Virus record (IMG/VR): IMGVR_UViG_3300043395_000220
Location: 1 to 20,524 of that record
DNA from: a virus
Direction: 5' to 3' (one strand)
DNA length: 20,524 bases
The position numbers were made by a program, and so were the translations under genes. The notes under the pieces were generated by a model. That model saw only the letters and a program-made list of their open reading frames with translations, made no database searches and had not been told where the DNA came from. Position 1 is the stretch's first letter. Each line of letters opens with the position of its first letter. Below, one piece after another: positions 14,082-19,941 of this stretch.

Positions 14082-15305
14082 TTACTCATCTGTCAACAAT
14101 ACGGCTTTCTTGCCGGTGAAATCTTCCCATCTCTTTACTATTACATCACAGTATTTAGGGTCTAGTTCCATTAGCCTTGCATATCTTCCATGTTTCTCAG
14201 CTGCAATCATAGTTGTGCCAGATCCGCCAAAGCTATCCAGCACTATATCGCCGCCCTTTGTATTGTTAAGCATTTGGTAAGCAAATAGCTCCACCGGCTT
14301 CATCGTCGGGTGTTCGCCGTTTCTCGATGGCTTGTCAAATTCCAAGACGGTTGTTTGTTTCCTGTCAGCCGCCCAAAGATGGCCAGCGCCGTCCTTCCAA
14401 CCATATAAGCAAGGCTCATGCCTCCAATGATAATCTTGCCTACCCATAACAATTGATGATTTTTTCCAAATCAAACATTGCCTAACTTTCCAACCGGCAT
14501 CTTGTGCCGCACCTCGAAAGTTATAACCTTCACTATCCGCATGCCAAATATAAAATACAGCACCAGATTTCATTACTGTGTCTGCTGTTACATAAGCATC
14601 CCGCAAGAATTGTCGAAACTCATCGTCATTCATTTTATCGTTTTTAACAACAAGTCCATCAGTACGTCTGTTTCTTTTTTTAGCTTGCTCTGGAGTTTCG
14701 TCCATACCAAGAGCCACGTTATATGGTGGGTCAGTCAACCACATATCTACCAATTGCCCGGCGCACAGTTTTTCCATGTCGGTAATACTGCACGAATCCC
14801 CACACATTAACCGATGATTGCCAAGTTGATAAATATCACCTAGCTTTGTCTTAGGCTCTACCGGAGTTTCAGGTACGGCATCCTCGTCCGTTAATCCATC
14901 TACCTGCTCAGGCTCCAGCAGCTTATCTAGCTCTTTAGGGTCGAATCCGAGTACGTCCATCTCGAACCCTTGTTCCTTTAGGTCGGCTAGTTCCAACGAT
15001 AACAAGGTCGTATCCCAACCTGCGTTCATGGCTAGTTGATTGTCGGCAATGACGTAAGCCCGTTTCTGGCTCTCCGTCATATGCTTTAGCTCGATAACCG
15101 GAACTTCCTTCTGCCCTAGCTTTCTTGCAGCCAATAGCCGCCCATGACCAGCTATAACGCCGCTTTCCCCGTCCACAAGGATAGGGTTAGTCCAGCCGAA
15201 TTCTTTGATACTTGCCGCGATCTGGGCTACTTGACCGTCAGAATGTGTCCTACTGTTCCTGACGTAAGGGATGAGTTTCTCTACTGATACTGTCTTTATC
15301 TGCAC
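14082..15305 (-). CDS. ParB-like domain fused to DNA methyltransferase (N6/N4)
   Basis: The 407-aa product has an N-terminal ParB/Srx-like nuclease-fold domain (residues about 1-90: 'VEKLIPYVRNSRTH', 'IAASIKEFGWTNPILVD', 'VIAGHGRLLAARKLG', 'RAYVIADNQLAMNAGWD'). A linker follows, then a beta-class amino-methyltransferase with 'CGDS' at 168-171, catalytic D192-PPY, a target-recognition region, and the SAM-binding 'LDSFGGSGTT' at 356-365. DPPY means adenine-N6 or cytosine-N4; the target site cannot be read. The start is GTG with AAAGG 9 bases upstream. ParB-methyltransferase fusions are known in phages, usually as orphan enzymes protecting phage DNA from host restriction. No paired restriction enzyme gene is seen here; the HNH gene further upstream is a different family. 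Confidence 0.92.
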   Translation of the reverse strand: MQIKTVSVEKLIPYVRNSRTHSDGQVAQIAASIKEFGWTNPILVDGESGVIAGHGRLLAARKLGQKEVPVIELKHMTESQKRAYVIADNQLAMNAGWDTTLLSLELADLKEQGFEMDVLGFDPKELDKLLEPEQVDGLTDEDAVPETPVEPKTKLGDIYQLGNHRLMCGDSCSITDMEKLCAGQLVDMWLTDPPYNVALGMDETPEQAKKRNRRTDGLVVKNDKMNDDEFRQFLRDAYVTADTVMKSGAVFYIWHADSEGYNFRGAAQDAGWKVRQCLIWKKSSIVMGRQDYHWRHEPCLYGWKDGAGHLWAADRKQTTVLEFDKPSRNGEHPTMKPVELFAYQMLNNTKGGDIVLDSFGGSGTTMIAAEKHGRYARLMELDPKYCDVIVKRWEDFTGKKAVLLTDE

Positions 15306-15325
15306 TTTGCACTACCTTTCCGGTG

Positions 15326-16033
15326 TCATGCGTATATCGCTTCGTACATATCGGGACGATGTTTCAATATCCACGCCCTCGGTTCTTCGTGACATTTCTT
15401 GAAATCAACACCTACGGTCTGGCTTCCTGCATGATGCACATAAGCCCTACTCACGAAATGCTGATAACCCGCCACGTTCAAGTCATGGCATATTATATTA
15501 TCTGAATACCAATTAGTTGACGGGAACTTAGCTACTTCCCATGCTTCCCGGCTGATACTTGCCCAGATAGGCGCAATTACCGGAGTCAACTTGATCTGAT
15601 GCTCACTTTCCCACTTCAATCCTGCCCGTCTGTCCCCGTCTACCGGAAACCTGATGTTCTGATCCGGCAACACATAGTCACTTCTTGCACCTAAGAATCC
15701 GTATTTCACGCCACGAGACTCCAGAATTCCCACATCTTCCCGCATTAACGATAGCGTATCTGGATTAAGAACCACATCATCATTAGCTAAAATCAATGAG
15801 TCAAACTTGCCATGAGAAAAGGCGTAGTCAACGGCTGCGTTATAAGCATCTCCGAAATTGGCAGCAGGATTGGGTCGGTAGATAAGGTTGTCTGTGATCT
15901 CTCTTGCTCTAGCCCAAAGTCCCAAATTATTAGAACAAAGGTATACGGGTAACTTGTCACCATAGCAACGAATAGACTCCAGCAGCACAGTAATGCCGGG
16001 ATTGTTTACCGTACAGATTACGATTGCTTGCAT
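15326..16033 (-). CDS. GT2-type glycosyltransferase
   Basis: The 235-aa product starts 'QAIVICTVNNPGITVLLESIRCYGDKLPVYLCSN', the first strands of a GT-A fold. It has 'NFGDAYNAAVDYAF' before 'DSLILANDDVVLNPDTL', with the N-D-D metal/nucleotide-sugar motif at 84-86. Later come 'FLGARSDYVLP', 'PIWASISREAWEVAKF', a conserved H-D-x-N at 183-186 and 'AYVHHAGSQTVG' (H200-H201), a C-terminal signature of rhamnosyl-type GT2 enzymes. The start overlaps the methyltransferase by 16 bases. Acceptor unknown: capsid or tail protein, surface polysaccharide or modified DNA base. It is a distant relative, at most, of the glycosyltransferase in the neck operon. Confidence 0.82.
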   Translation of the reverse strand: MQAIVICTVNNPGITVLLESIRCYGDKLPVYLCSNNLGLWARAREITDNLIYRPNPAANFGDAYNAAVDYAFSHGKFDSLILANDDVVLNPDTLSLMREDVGILESRGVKYGFLGARSDYVLPDQNIRFPVDGDRRAGLKWESEHQIKLTPVIAPIWASISREAWEVAKFPSTNWYSDNIICHDLNVAGYQHFVSRAYVHHAGSQTVGVDFKKCHEEPRAWILKHRPDMYEAIYA

Positions 16034-16539
16034 ATGCCCCAGAAATACAAATCTGCCGGACTAGTGTTAGTAGAAAACTCATAAGTTGCAAACTTTGAAA
16101 GATCGCAGTTTTCCCTAAAGTCCTGCTCCGTTAGGTTCCGGTAATAATCCCCGCAAAATGGCGCATCATCCGGGCTTGTACGCCTCGTTCCATGTTCAGC
16201 CCTACCCGTAGTAGCACAAGTAAAAAAAACCAGCCCAGAAGCCATCCTGACCATATTATTGAAGGTCTTTACCCACTCAGGGTTATGCTCAAAGCACTCG
16301 CAGCTAGCCACAACGTCAAAACTATTGTCAGGGTAGTCCAGTTCCTCACCCCTAGCCACCACATCAACCCCTCGTCCCTCGCCAAGATCAACCCCAACAT
16401 AATCGCAGCCTACAAAGAATTGACGGATGGAACCGTTGATGTCCAGACTTCCAACCTCTAAGACCTTGGACTCGTAGAAATACTGTGGAAACCGCTTTTT
16501 TAGACCAGACACAAAGTCTAGCTGGCTCTGGTGGCTCAT
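16018..16539 (-). CDS. Class I SAM-dependent methyltransferase
   Basis: The 173-aa product has SAM motif I 'KVLEVGSLDINGS' (residues 25-37), an acidic residue after strand 2 in 'YVGVDLGEGRGVDV' (D51), 'EELDYPDNSFDVVASCECFEH' covering motifs II-III (about 66-85) and 'MVRMASGLVFFTCAT'. This is the Methyltransf_11 fold. A cysteine/histidine-rich end ('HGTRRTSPDDAPFCGDYYRNLT') is typical of the phage/GT-associated subgroup. It overlaps the lysine-rich gene upstream (ATGA) and the glycosyltransferase downstream, so both probably act on the same sugar or product. The substrate cannot be told from sequence. Confidence 0.82.
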   Translation of the reverse strand: MSHQSQLDFVSGLKKRFPQYFYESKVLEVGSLDINGSIRQFFVGCDYVGVDLGEGRGVDVVARGEELDYPDNSFDVVASCECFEHNPEWVKTFNNMVRMASGLVFFTCATTGRAEHGTRRTSPDDAPFCGDYYRNLTEQDFRENCDLSKFATYEFSTNTSPADLYFWGICKQS

Positions 16540-16835
16540 TTCTTTTTGTTTCTTGCGGATATAGCAGCAGCTTTAGCCTTGGCGTCAGCCTTGGAACTAG
16601 CTCCCCATGCCTTCAGACTCAGAAGTAGTCTAGTAGGCTCACCGTTAGGTTTACGCTCTGCTCCCGGCATATTACCCATCCGAGCTAGGAATGAAGCACG
16701 ACGAGGGTTATCGCCAGATTTAACAGGAGGCTTAAGATCAGAGCCGGGATTTGCAGCTTCGTAGGACTTTCTGCCCTTTTCATTCAAGCCACCCTTAGCG
16801 TTCTTACCGGCCTTCTTAGTCCATGCTGCGGCCAT
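16536..16835 (-). CDS. Small basic phage protein, DUF6321-like
   Basis: The 99-aa product starts 'AAAWTKKAGKNAKGGLNEKGRKSYEAANPGSDLKPPVK', then 'NPRRASFLARMGNMPG', which is the pattern I know from DUF6321, a phage-only family. Basic throughout; the C terminus is Ala/Lys-rich ('KADAKAKAAAISARNKKK'). Function unknown. It is the last of four small basic proteins encoded in a row and overlaps the preceding gene by 20 bases. A nucleic-acid-binding role is suggested only by charge. Confidence 0.82.
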   Translation of the reverse strand: MAAAWTKKAGKNAKGGLNEKGRKSYEAANPGSDLKPPVKSGDNPRRASFLARMGNMPGAERKPNGEPTRLLLSLKAWGASSKADAKAKAAAISARNKKK

Positions 16836-16974
16836 TTTTACCCCGCTTCTGCTTACCCATAGGAATCTTGATCTCGATTTCTATCTCATTAACACCATTT
16901 TTCTTTTTTTCTTTTTCTTCGTCCAGATACTCTTTTAGCAACTCTTTGTCAGATTTCTTTTTACCGTTCTTCAT
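16816..16974 (-). CDS. Lysine/glutamate-rich 52-aa protein
   Basis: The frame starts at an ATG overlapping the stop of the upstream small gene (ATGA) and ends TAA inside the next gene. The product starts MKNGKKKSDKELLKEYLDEE, has a K/E-rich helix, then an amphipathic strand 'NEIEIEIKIP' and a basic end 'MGKQKRGKNGRSMD'. There is no family I recognise. Exact ATGA coupling and absence of any other frame in this stretch favour a real gene. Confidence 0.72.
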   Translation of the reverse strand: MKNGKKKSDKELLKEYLDEEKEKKKNGVNEIEIEIKIPMGKQKRGKNGRSMD

Positions 16975-17123
16975 TTTTTCCTCGGCTTGGCTGTTTTAGC
17001 GGCTGCTTTAAATGCTGCTGCTGTTGGTGCGCCTTTGGCTCCCGGTTTCCTCATACGCTCTTTGGAACCTTCTTCAATGCGCTTTCGTTTGGCGTGAATG
17101 TTGGCATAGAGTCCGGGCTTCAT
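16971..17123 (-). CDS. Small basic phage protein, 50 aa
   Basis: The product starts MKPGLYANIHAKRKRIEEGS and contains 'ERMRKPGAKGAPTAAAFKAAAKTAK', ending in a KPRKK tail. The 'GLYANIHAKR.RI..GS.E+MRKPG..GAPT..AF' pattern is familiar from short proteins in many tailed phages, usually next to the DUF6496 gene as here. Both ends overlap neighbours by 4 bases (ATGA). Strongly positive charge; function unknown, possibly DNA- or RNA-binding. Confidence 0.83.
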   Translation of the reverse strand: MKPGLYANIHAKRKRIEEGSKERMRKPGAKGAPTAAAFKAAAKTAKPRKK

Positions 17124-17287
17124 TTCTTCTTACCCTTCTTAGCCATGCCAGCTTCACTTAGGGCAATCGCTACGGCTTGTTTCGGATTAGTAACTACTTT
17201 CCCACCCTTACCGCTATGGAGAGTGCCTTCTTTGAACTCACCCATCACCTTACCGACCTTCTTTTGAGCCTTAGACATCTTTTTCAT
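17120..17287 (-). CDS. DUF6496-like small phage protein
   Basis: The product, 55 aa from the ATG at 17287, reads MKKMSKAQKKVGKVMGEFK, then 'GTLHSGKGGKVVTNPKQAVAIALSEAGMAKKGKKK'. 'KVMxEFKxGxLxSGxxGKVVxxxKQAxAIALSEA' is the signature of DUF6496. I chose the upstream ATG because GGAG is 7 bases before it; the ATG at 17278 lacks a ribosome site. The gene starts inside the HNH gene's last codons. Function is unknown. Confidence 0.87.
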   Translation of the reverse strand: MKKMSKAQKKVGKVMGEFKEGTLHSGKGGKVVTNPKQAVAIALSEAGMAKKGKKK

Positions 17288-17564
17288 TTAGCAACTCCAT
17301 AACTAAGTCTTGCAGTTCAGATTCAGTCACGGAATATCGTCGCTCAAATGCTTTACGACCCAAACCGTGATACCCAGTGTTACCCCTATGATGCTCAGGA
17401 CAAAGGGGGATAGCGTTAGAATGAGAATTCCTGACCCCCAGTCCTAACCCTACCCCCCTTATATGATGTATCTCAGCAGGAGTACCTGCGTATCCAAGTT
17501 TGTAACATAATATGCAACCTATGTCAGCAATCTCGGATAAAAATTCACGCTCCTTTTTCCGCAA
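17271..17564 (-). CDS. HNH nuclease, Ref/DUF968-like, TTG start
   Basis: The 97-aa product has 'CILC' (a zinc-binding pair), 'PAEIHHIRG' (catalytic His-His), 'VRNSHSNAIPLCPEHHRGNTGYHGLGRKAFERRY' and 'TESELQDLVMELL'. This arrangement matches small HNH proteins related to phage P1 Ref and DUF968, which nick or cut DNA, in Ref's case with RecA. No ATG lies upstream of the first motif. The TTG at 17564 has GAGG 7 bases upstream; another TTG at 17570 is too close to it. Rare-start use and the overlap with the preceding gene suggest low, coupled expression. It may act in recombination or in defence against other phages. Confidence 0.85.
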   Translation of the reverse strand: MRKKEREFLSEIADIGCILCYKLGYAGTPAEIHHIRGVGLGLGVRNSHSNAIPLCPEHHRGNTGYHGLGRKAFERRYSVTESELQDLVMELLNEKDV

Positions 17565-17748
17565 GTGCAAACCTCTTAGACGGATAATTTACAAACGACT
17601 CACCCTCGTTACATTCCTCGCAGCAGGTAACGATCTCATCGGATAAGTCCCTAGCCCTTGGAACCTCATCCCAGTCTATTACCCAGCCGCAATACTCACA
17701 TTGTGCCAAATTGCTATCATCTGGTACGTTGTCTTGTAGGGCAGTCAT
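17545..17748 (-). CDS. Small putative zinc-binding protein
   Basis: The 67-aa product has 'QCEYCGWVIDWDEVPRARDLSDEIVTCCEECNEGES', with CxxC and CCxxC pairs about 25 residues apart, a treble-clef or ribbon-like layout. The N terminus is polar (TALQDNVPDDSNLA) and the C terminus short (RFALAEKGA). AGGAG 8 bases before the ATG lies in the end of the upstream gene (KEKNT tail). It overlaps the HNH gene downstream by about 20 bases. Function unknown; DNA- or protein-binding adaptor is plausible. Confidence 0.78.
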   Translation of the reverse strand: MTALQDNVPDDSNLAQCEYCGWVIDWDEVPRARDLSDEIVTCCEECNEGESFVNYPSKRFALAEKGA

Positions 17749-18536
17749 GTGTTCTTCTCCTTTAGCTTGGCTTCGATGGCGACTGCAAACTCAAGAACAG
17801 GAAGGTGTCGTTTGTCTTTAGTTTCTTCCATAACTTTTAGCCAAATCTCTTGGCTTTCGCCATCAGCCTCTAAGCCTTTCCATTCTTTCTTTTCCTCCGC
17901 TGTGTAATGTCCACGCTTCACAGCTTCAGCAATAAATTCATCGTCTGTCCATTCACGCTTTGGAGGATAAGTATAGAGTCGCGTGTTTTGTTTTAATTTC
18001 TTACCCGCTTCAGTCCAGACAATATCGTTATTCTCACTGTCATAAACTACCCACGCGACTGGCTCCTCTGGGTCTACTAGCCTATCAATAGCGCCGAGAA
18101 TAGAGTTGCTAAGCGCCCTACGAATCAAAGAAAGCGTGTCGTTAATCATCTCATCGTAAACGCCGGGGTCAGTTTTCTTAATGACTTCCAAAGTCATCTT
18201 GGCATCCTCTAACGCTTCGGTGTCTGCCATGACTGCCGAATATATTTGGTCAATGTCTGACCTTAATTCTGGTTTGTTCTCATCCATGGTTTTCCCCATT
18301 ATTTGCCCCCTTGCCCATATTGCGCCACTGAAAAACGATTCATCAAATACATGATTTTTAGCTTCGTTGCGTATCTCATCATCCGTAAGCCCAAGCCATT
18401 TGAGTTCAGGCTGCGTTAGTCTGGCGCGGAGGGTTTCGATTGGGTTATCCGTAGTCCATGCCGCCCCCGCCATGCTCGCTAAGTTTTCCAACGCATCCAG
18501 CACTTGCTGCGCTTCCTCTCTAGTAAAAGTAATCAC
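17745..18536 (-). CDS. Modular phage protein, 'TREEAQQVL / GLTDDE / KEKN' family
   Basis: The 263-aa product is a mosaic. Residues 1-40 form the module 'ITFTREEAQQVLDALENLA...IETLRARLTQPE', found again in two other genes here. 'KWLGLTDDEI' follows at about 46-55. Residues about 85-155 look like an inserted helical domain. 'PEEPVAWVVYDSENNDIVWTEAGKKL...RLYTYPPKREWTDDEF' (about 157-190) matches the 'VAW...LYTxPPxREW' segments of many small phage proteins. The end 'FAVAIEAKLKEKNT' is the family tail. GTG start, GTGA overlap with the upstream gene, GGAGG 4 bases before it. Function is unknown; such proteins recur in phages of freshwater and beta-proteobacterial hosts. Confidence 0.8.
   Translation of the reverse strand: MITFTREEAQQVLDALENLASMAGAAWTTDNPIETLRARLTQPELKWLGLTDDEIRNEAKNHVFDESFFSGAIWARGQIMGKTMDENKPELRSDIDQIYSAVMADTEALEDAKMTLEVIKKTDPGVYDEMINDTLSLIRRALSNSILGAIDRLVDPEEPVAWVVYDSENNDIVWTEAGKKLKQNTRLYTYPPKREWTDDEFIAEAVKRGHYTAEEKKEWKGLEADGESQEIWLKVMEETKDKRHLPVLEFAVAIEAKLKEKNT
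18490..18518. repeat. 29-bp direct repeat, copy 1
   Basis: These 29 bases are identical to 19453-19481. They encode part of the shared 'TREEAQQVLDAL' module (the E-E-A-Q-Q-V-L-D-A-L part). A diverged third copy lies near 18662-18680. Identity at DNA level points to recent duplication or recombination between paralogues. Confidence 0.85.
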
Positions 18537-18697
18537 AGTTCCTCCCCGTTCTGTTCTGCCGCTTTATTCATGTCGTGTAGTGCAAGTCGGGTGCGGAGGG
18601 TTGCCGCAACTTCTGCTCTGCTGTCAGCCCATGATGGCCCGGGATATTCCAGCACTAACAGCACCTGCTGCGCTTCTTCTTTGGTCAAGGTAATCAT
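18533..18697 (-). CDS. Short paralogue of the 'TREEAQQVL' family, 54 aa
   Basis: ATG at 18697 (overlapping the upstream stop as ATGA) to TGA at 18533-18535, overlapping the downstream GTG. The product starts MITLTKEEAQQVLLVLEYPG, continues 'SWADSRAEVAATLRTRLAL' and ends 'QNGEEL'. It aligns with the first 40 residues of the 263-aa and 141-aa proteins and stops where their middle modules begin, so it is a stand-alone N-terminal module or a remnant of a longer gene. AGGAG is supplied by the KEKNT tail of the upstream gene. Confidence 0.78.
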   Translation of the reverse strand: MITLTKEEAQQVLLVLEYPGPSWADSRAEVAATLRTRLALHDMNKAAEQNGEEL

Positions 18698-18894
18698 GTG
18701 TTCTTCTCCTTATCTTTGTGGTTGTTTATCGCCGTAACACCTGTGCGTGCAGCAGGCCAGATGTGTTGGTTCTGGTTGATGGTCAGGTCGTTGCTGTACA
18801 TCATTGCCTTGACCAGCGAAGGGTGGTTAGCCGTCAACGGTTTGGGGTTTGGTTGATCGGGACAGATGGTGATCTTGTACGGCAACTTAGCCAT
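18694..18894 (-). CDS. Hypothetical 66-aa protein with KEKNT tail
   Basis: The product starts 'AKLPYKITICPDQPNPKPLTANHPSLVKAMMYSNDL' and ends 'TGVTAINNHKDKEKNT'. The body resembles none of its neighbours and no family I know. The last five residues are the same KEKNT as in the 263-aa protein and are encoded by the same bases, which provide the next gene's AGGAG. ATG has AGGAG 7 bases upstream, inside the previous gene's tail. Confidence 0.75.
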   Translation of the reverse strand: MAKLPYKITICPDQPNPKPLTANHPSLVKAMMYSNDLTINQNQHIWPAARTGVTAINNHKDKEKNT

Positions 18895-19081
18895 GGTTCT
18901 TCTCCTTCAGCTTGGCTTCGGTCAAATACATCGCACTTCTAATACCGATAGCTTTTGCGTCAATATCAGACTTTTCCTCATCCGTCAGCCCGACCCATTC
19001 ACGTTTTGTTGGTGCAACATTCTCGCGTTCGCATTTGGACTTTTTGCAAAACCCTCCGCAGCTAGGGCACTGTCTATCCAT
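18887..19081 (-). CDS. Small Cys-rich protein with 'GLTDEE' module, 65 aa
   Basis: I start at the ATG 19081, giving MDRQCPSCGGFCKKSKCERE, with GGAG 7 bases upstream; an ATG one codon earlier is also possible. The N terminus has C-x2-C-x3-C-x4-C, a compact metal-binding cluster. Then comes 'TKREWVGLTDEEKSDIDAKAIGIRSAMYLTEAKLKEKNHG', the module and tail shared with the 263-aa and 141-aa proteins. The gene therefore looks like a fusion of a zinc-knuckle head with the family C terminus. Function unknown. Confidence 0.75.
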   Translation of the reverse strand: MDRQCPSCGGFCKKSKCERENVAPTKREWVGLTDEEKSDIDAKAIGIRSAMYLTEAKLKEKNHG

Positions 19082-19499
19082 CATTCTTCTCCCGCAGCTT
19101 GGCTTCGATGGCGCGGGCAAACTTTATGTCAGACGTATAAAGACGTTCGCGCTCAAACATTTCAAAAACTTCCTTATCCGTCAGCCCCTGCCATTCTTTG
19201 CGCTGTGGTGGGTGAGCGTAAACAAGGATGTACTCCTTGGCGTTATCCAAGTAAGGCGACTCTGGATATCGACAGAAGAACTGCTGCCCTGTTACCGTAT
19301 GCGTAGTGACATAACCATACGGCTCCACGCTGGGTTCAGGCTGCGCGAGTCGTGCGCGGAGGGTTTCGATAGTCTGGTTGATAAAGTGTTTTGGGTTGCT
19401 CATTACCTGCTCATGGGAATACTGGTCAAAGCAGGTAGAAACAGCCCCCCATAACGCATCCAGCACTTGCTGCGCTTCCTCGCGTGTTAGTGTGATCAC
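19074..19499 (-). CDS. Modular phage protein, 'TREEAQQVL' family, 141 aa
   Basis: The product shows all family parts in order. The N-terminal module is 'ITLTREEAQQVLDALWGAV...TIETLRARLAQPEP' (residues 1-55). A middle segment 'EPYGYVTTHTVTGQQFF...ILVYAHPPQRKEWQGLTDKEVF' spans about 59-110, and the tail is 'IKFARAIEAKLREKNDG'. Start GTG at 19499 overlapping the upstream TGA. GAGAGAGG about 6 bases before the GTG lies in the preceding gene's IRERGAP tail. Role unknown. Confidence 0.8.
   Translation of the reverse strand: MITLTREEAQQVLDALWGAVSTCFDQYSHEQVMSNPKHFINQTIETLRARLAQPEPSVEPYGYVTTHTVTGQQFFCRYPESPYLDNAKEYILVYAHPPQRKEWQGLTDKEVFEMFERERLYTSDIKFARAIEAKLREKNDG
19453..19481. repeat. 29-bp direct repeat, copy 2
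   Basis: These bases are identical to 18490-18518. A second shared stretch, 17 bases around 18423-18442 and 19354-19371 (gcgcggagggtttcgat), encodes the IETLRAR part. The two copies thus share islands of identity separated by unrelated sequence. Confidence 0.85.
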
Positions 19500-19720
19500 G
19501 GCGCACCTCTCTCACGGATAGCGAAACTCACATCGTTTTCAGGCATCTTTAGAATCCATGCAGCTACCTTCGCGCATTCCTCACGCTCTGCTGCTGCGAC
19601 TAGGTTGGCGAAGCGTTCAAAATCGCCAGTAACAACAAAGTGCATTTGACAATCTGGTTCGCAGTCACACTTTTGGAAACCATTTTGCTTCGCCATACTG
19701 ATAATGTCATCTCTGTTCAT
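19496..19720 (-). CDS. Small phage protein, MxRDDI...EREECAK family, copy 2
   Basis: The 74-aa product starts 'NRDDIISMAKQNGF', carries 'KCDCEPDCQMHF' (C-x-C-x3-C, perhaps metal-binding) and 'FERFANLVAAAEREECAKVAAWIL', and ends 'SFAIRERGAP'. It is a paralogue of the next gene upstream: both ends and the EREECAK helix match, while the middle differs. Such proteins are common near phage replication/accessory genes. Function unknown. Start ATG with AAAGGGG 6 bases upstream. Confidence 0.82.
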   Translation of the reverse strand: MNRDDIISMAKQNGFQKCDCEPDCQMHFVVTGDFERFANLVAAAEREECAKVAAWILKMPENDVSFAIRERGAP

Positions 19721-19941
19721 GGCGCACCCCTTTCTCGAATCATCATCGCGGCAACTACGCCTTGGTTATGCCAGTCGCCATGTAGCCAATCTTCAACCGC
19801 TTTCGCGCATTCCTCTCGCTCATAAGCCGCAGCAAGTTCAGCAAACGCATGAAGGCTTCTCCATTGGTTCTCAGTCGCACCCCAATCTGGCGGCATGATT
19901 CCAGCTTCTGCCGCCCATTTAACAATGTCATCTCTGGTCAT
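19717..19941 (-). CDS. Small phage protein, MxRDDI...EREECAK family, copy 1
   Basis: The 74-aa product starts 'TRDDIVKWAAEAGIMPPDW', continues 'ENQWRSLHAFAELAAAYEREECAKAVEDWL' and ends 'AAMMIRERGAP'. It has the same length as its tandem paralogue; the variable middle lacks the cysteines. The start overlaps the preceding stop as ATGA. Its tail encodes the ribosome site of the next gene. Function unknown. Confidence 0.82.
   Translation of the reverse strand: MTRDDIVKWAAEAGIMPPDWGATENQWRSLHAFAELAAAYEREECAKAVEDWLHGDWHNQGVVAAMMIRERGAP

Noticed and set aside
18366-19454. Plus-strand frames (up to 180 codons) opposite the small accessory genes
   Set aside because: The minus-strand genes have exact ATGA/GTGA couplings, ribosome sites and recognised families; the plus-strand frames cross several of them and show no motifs.
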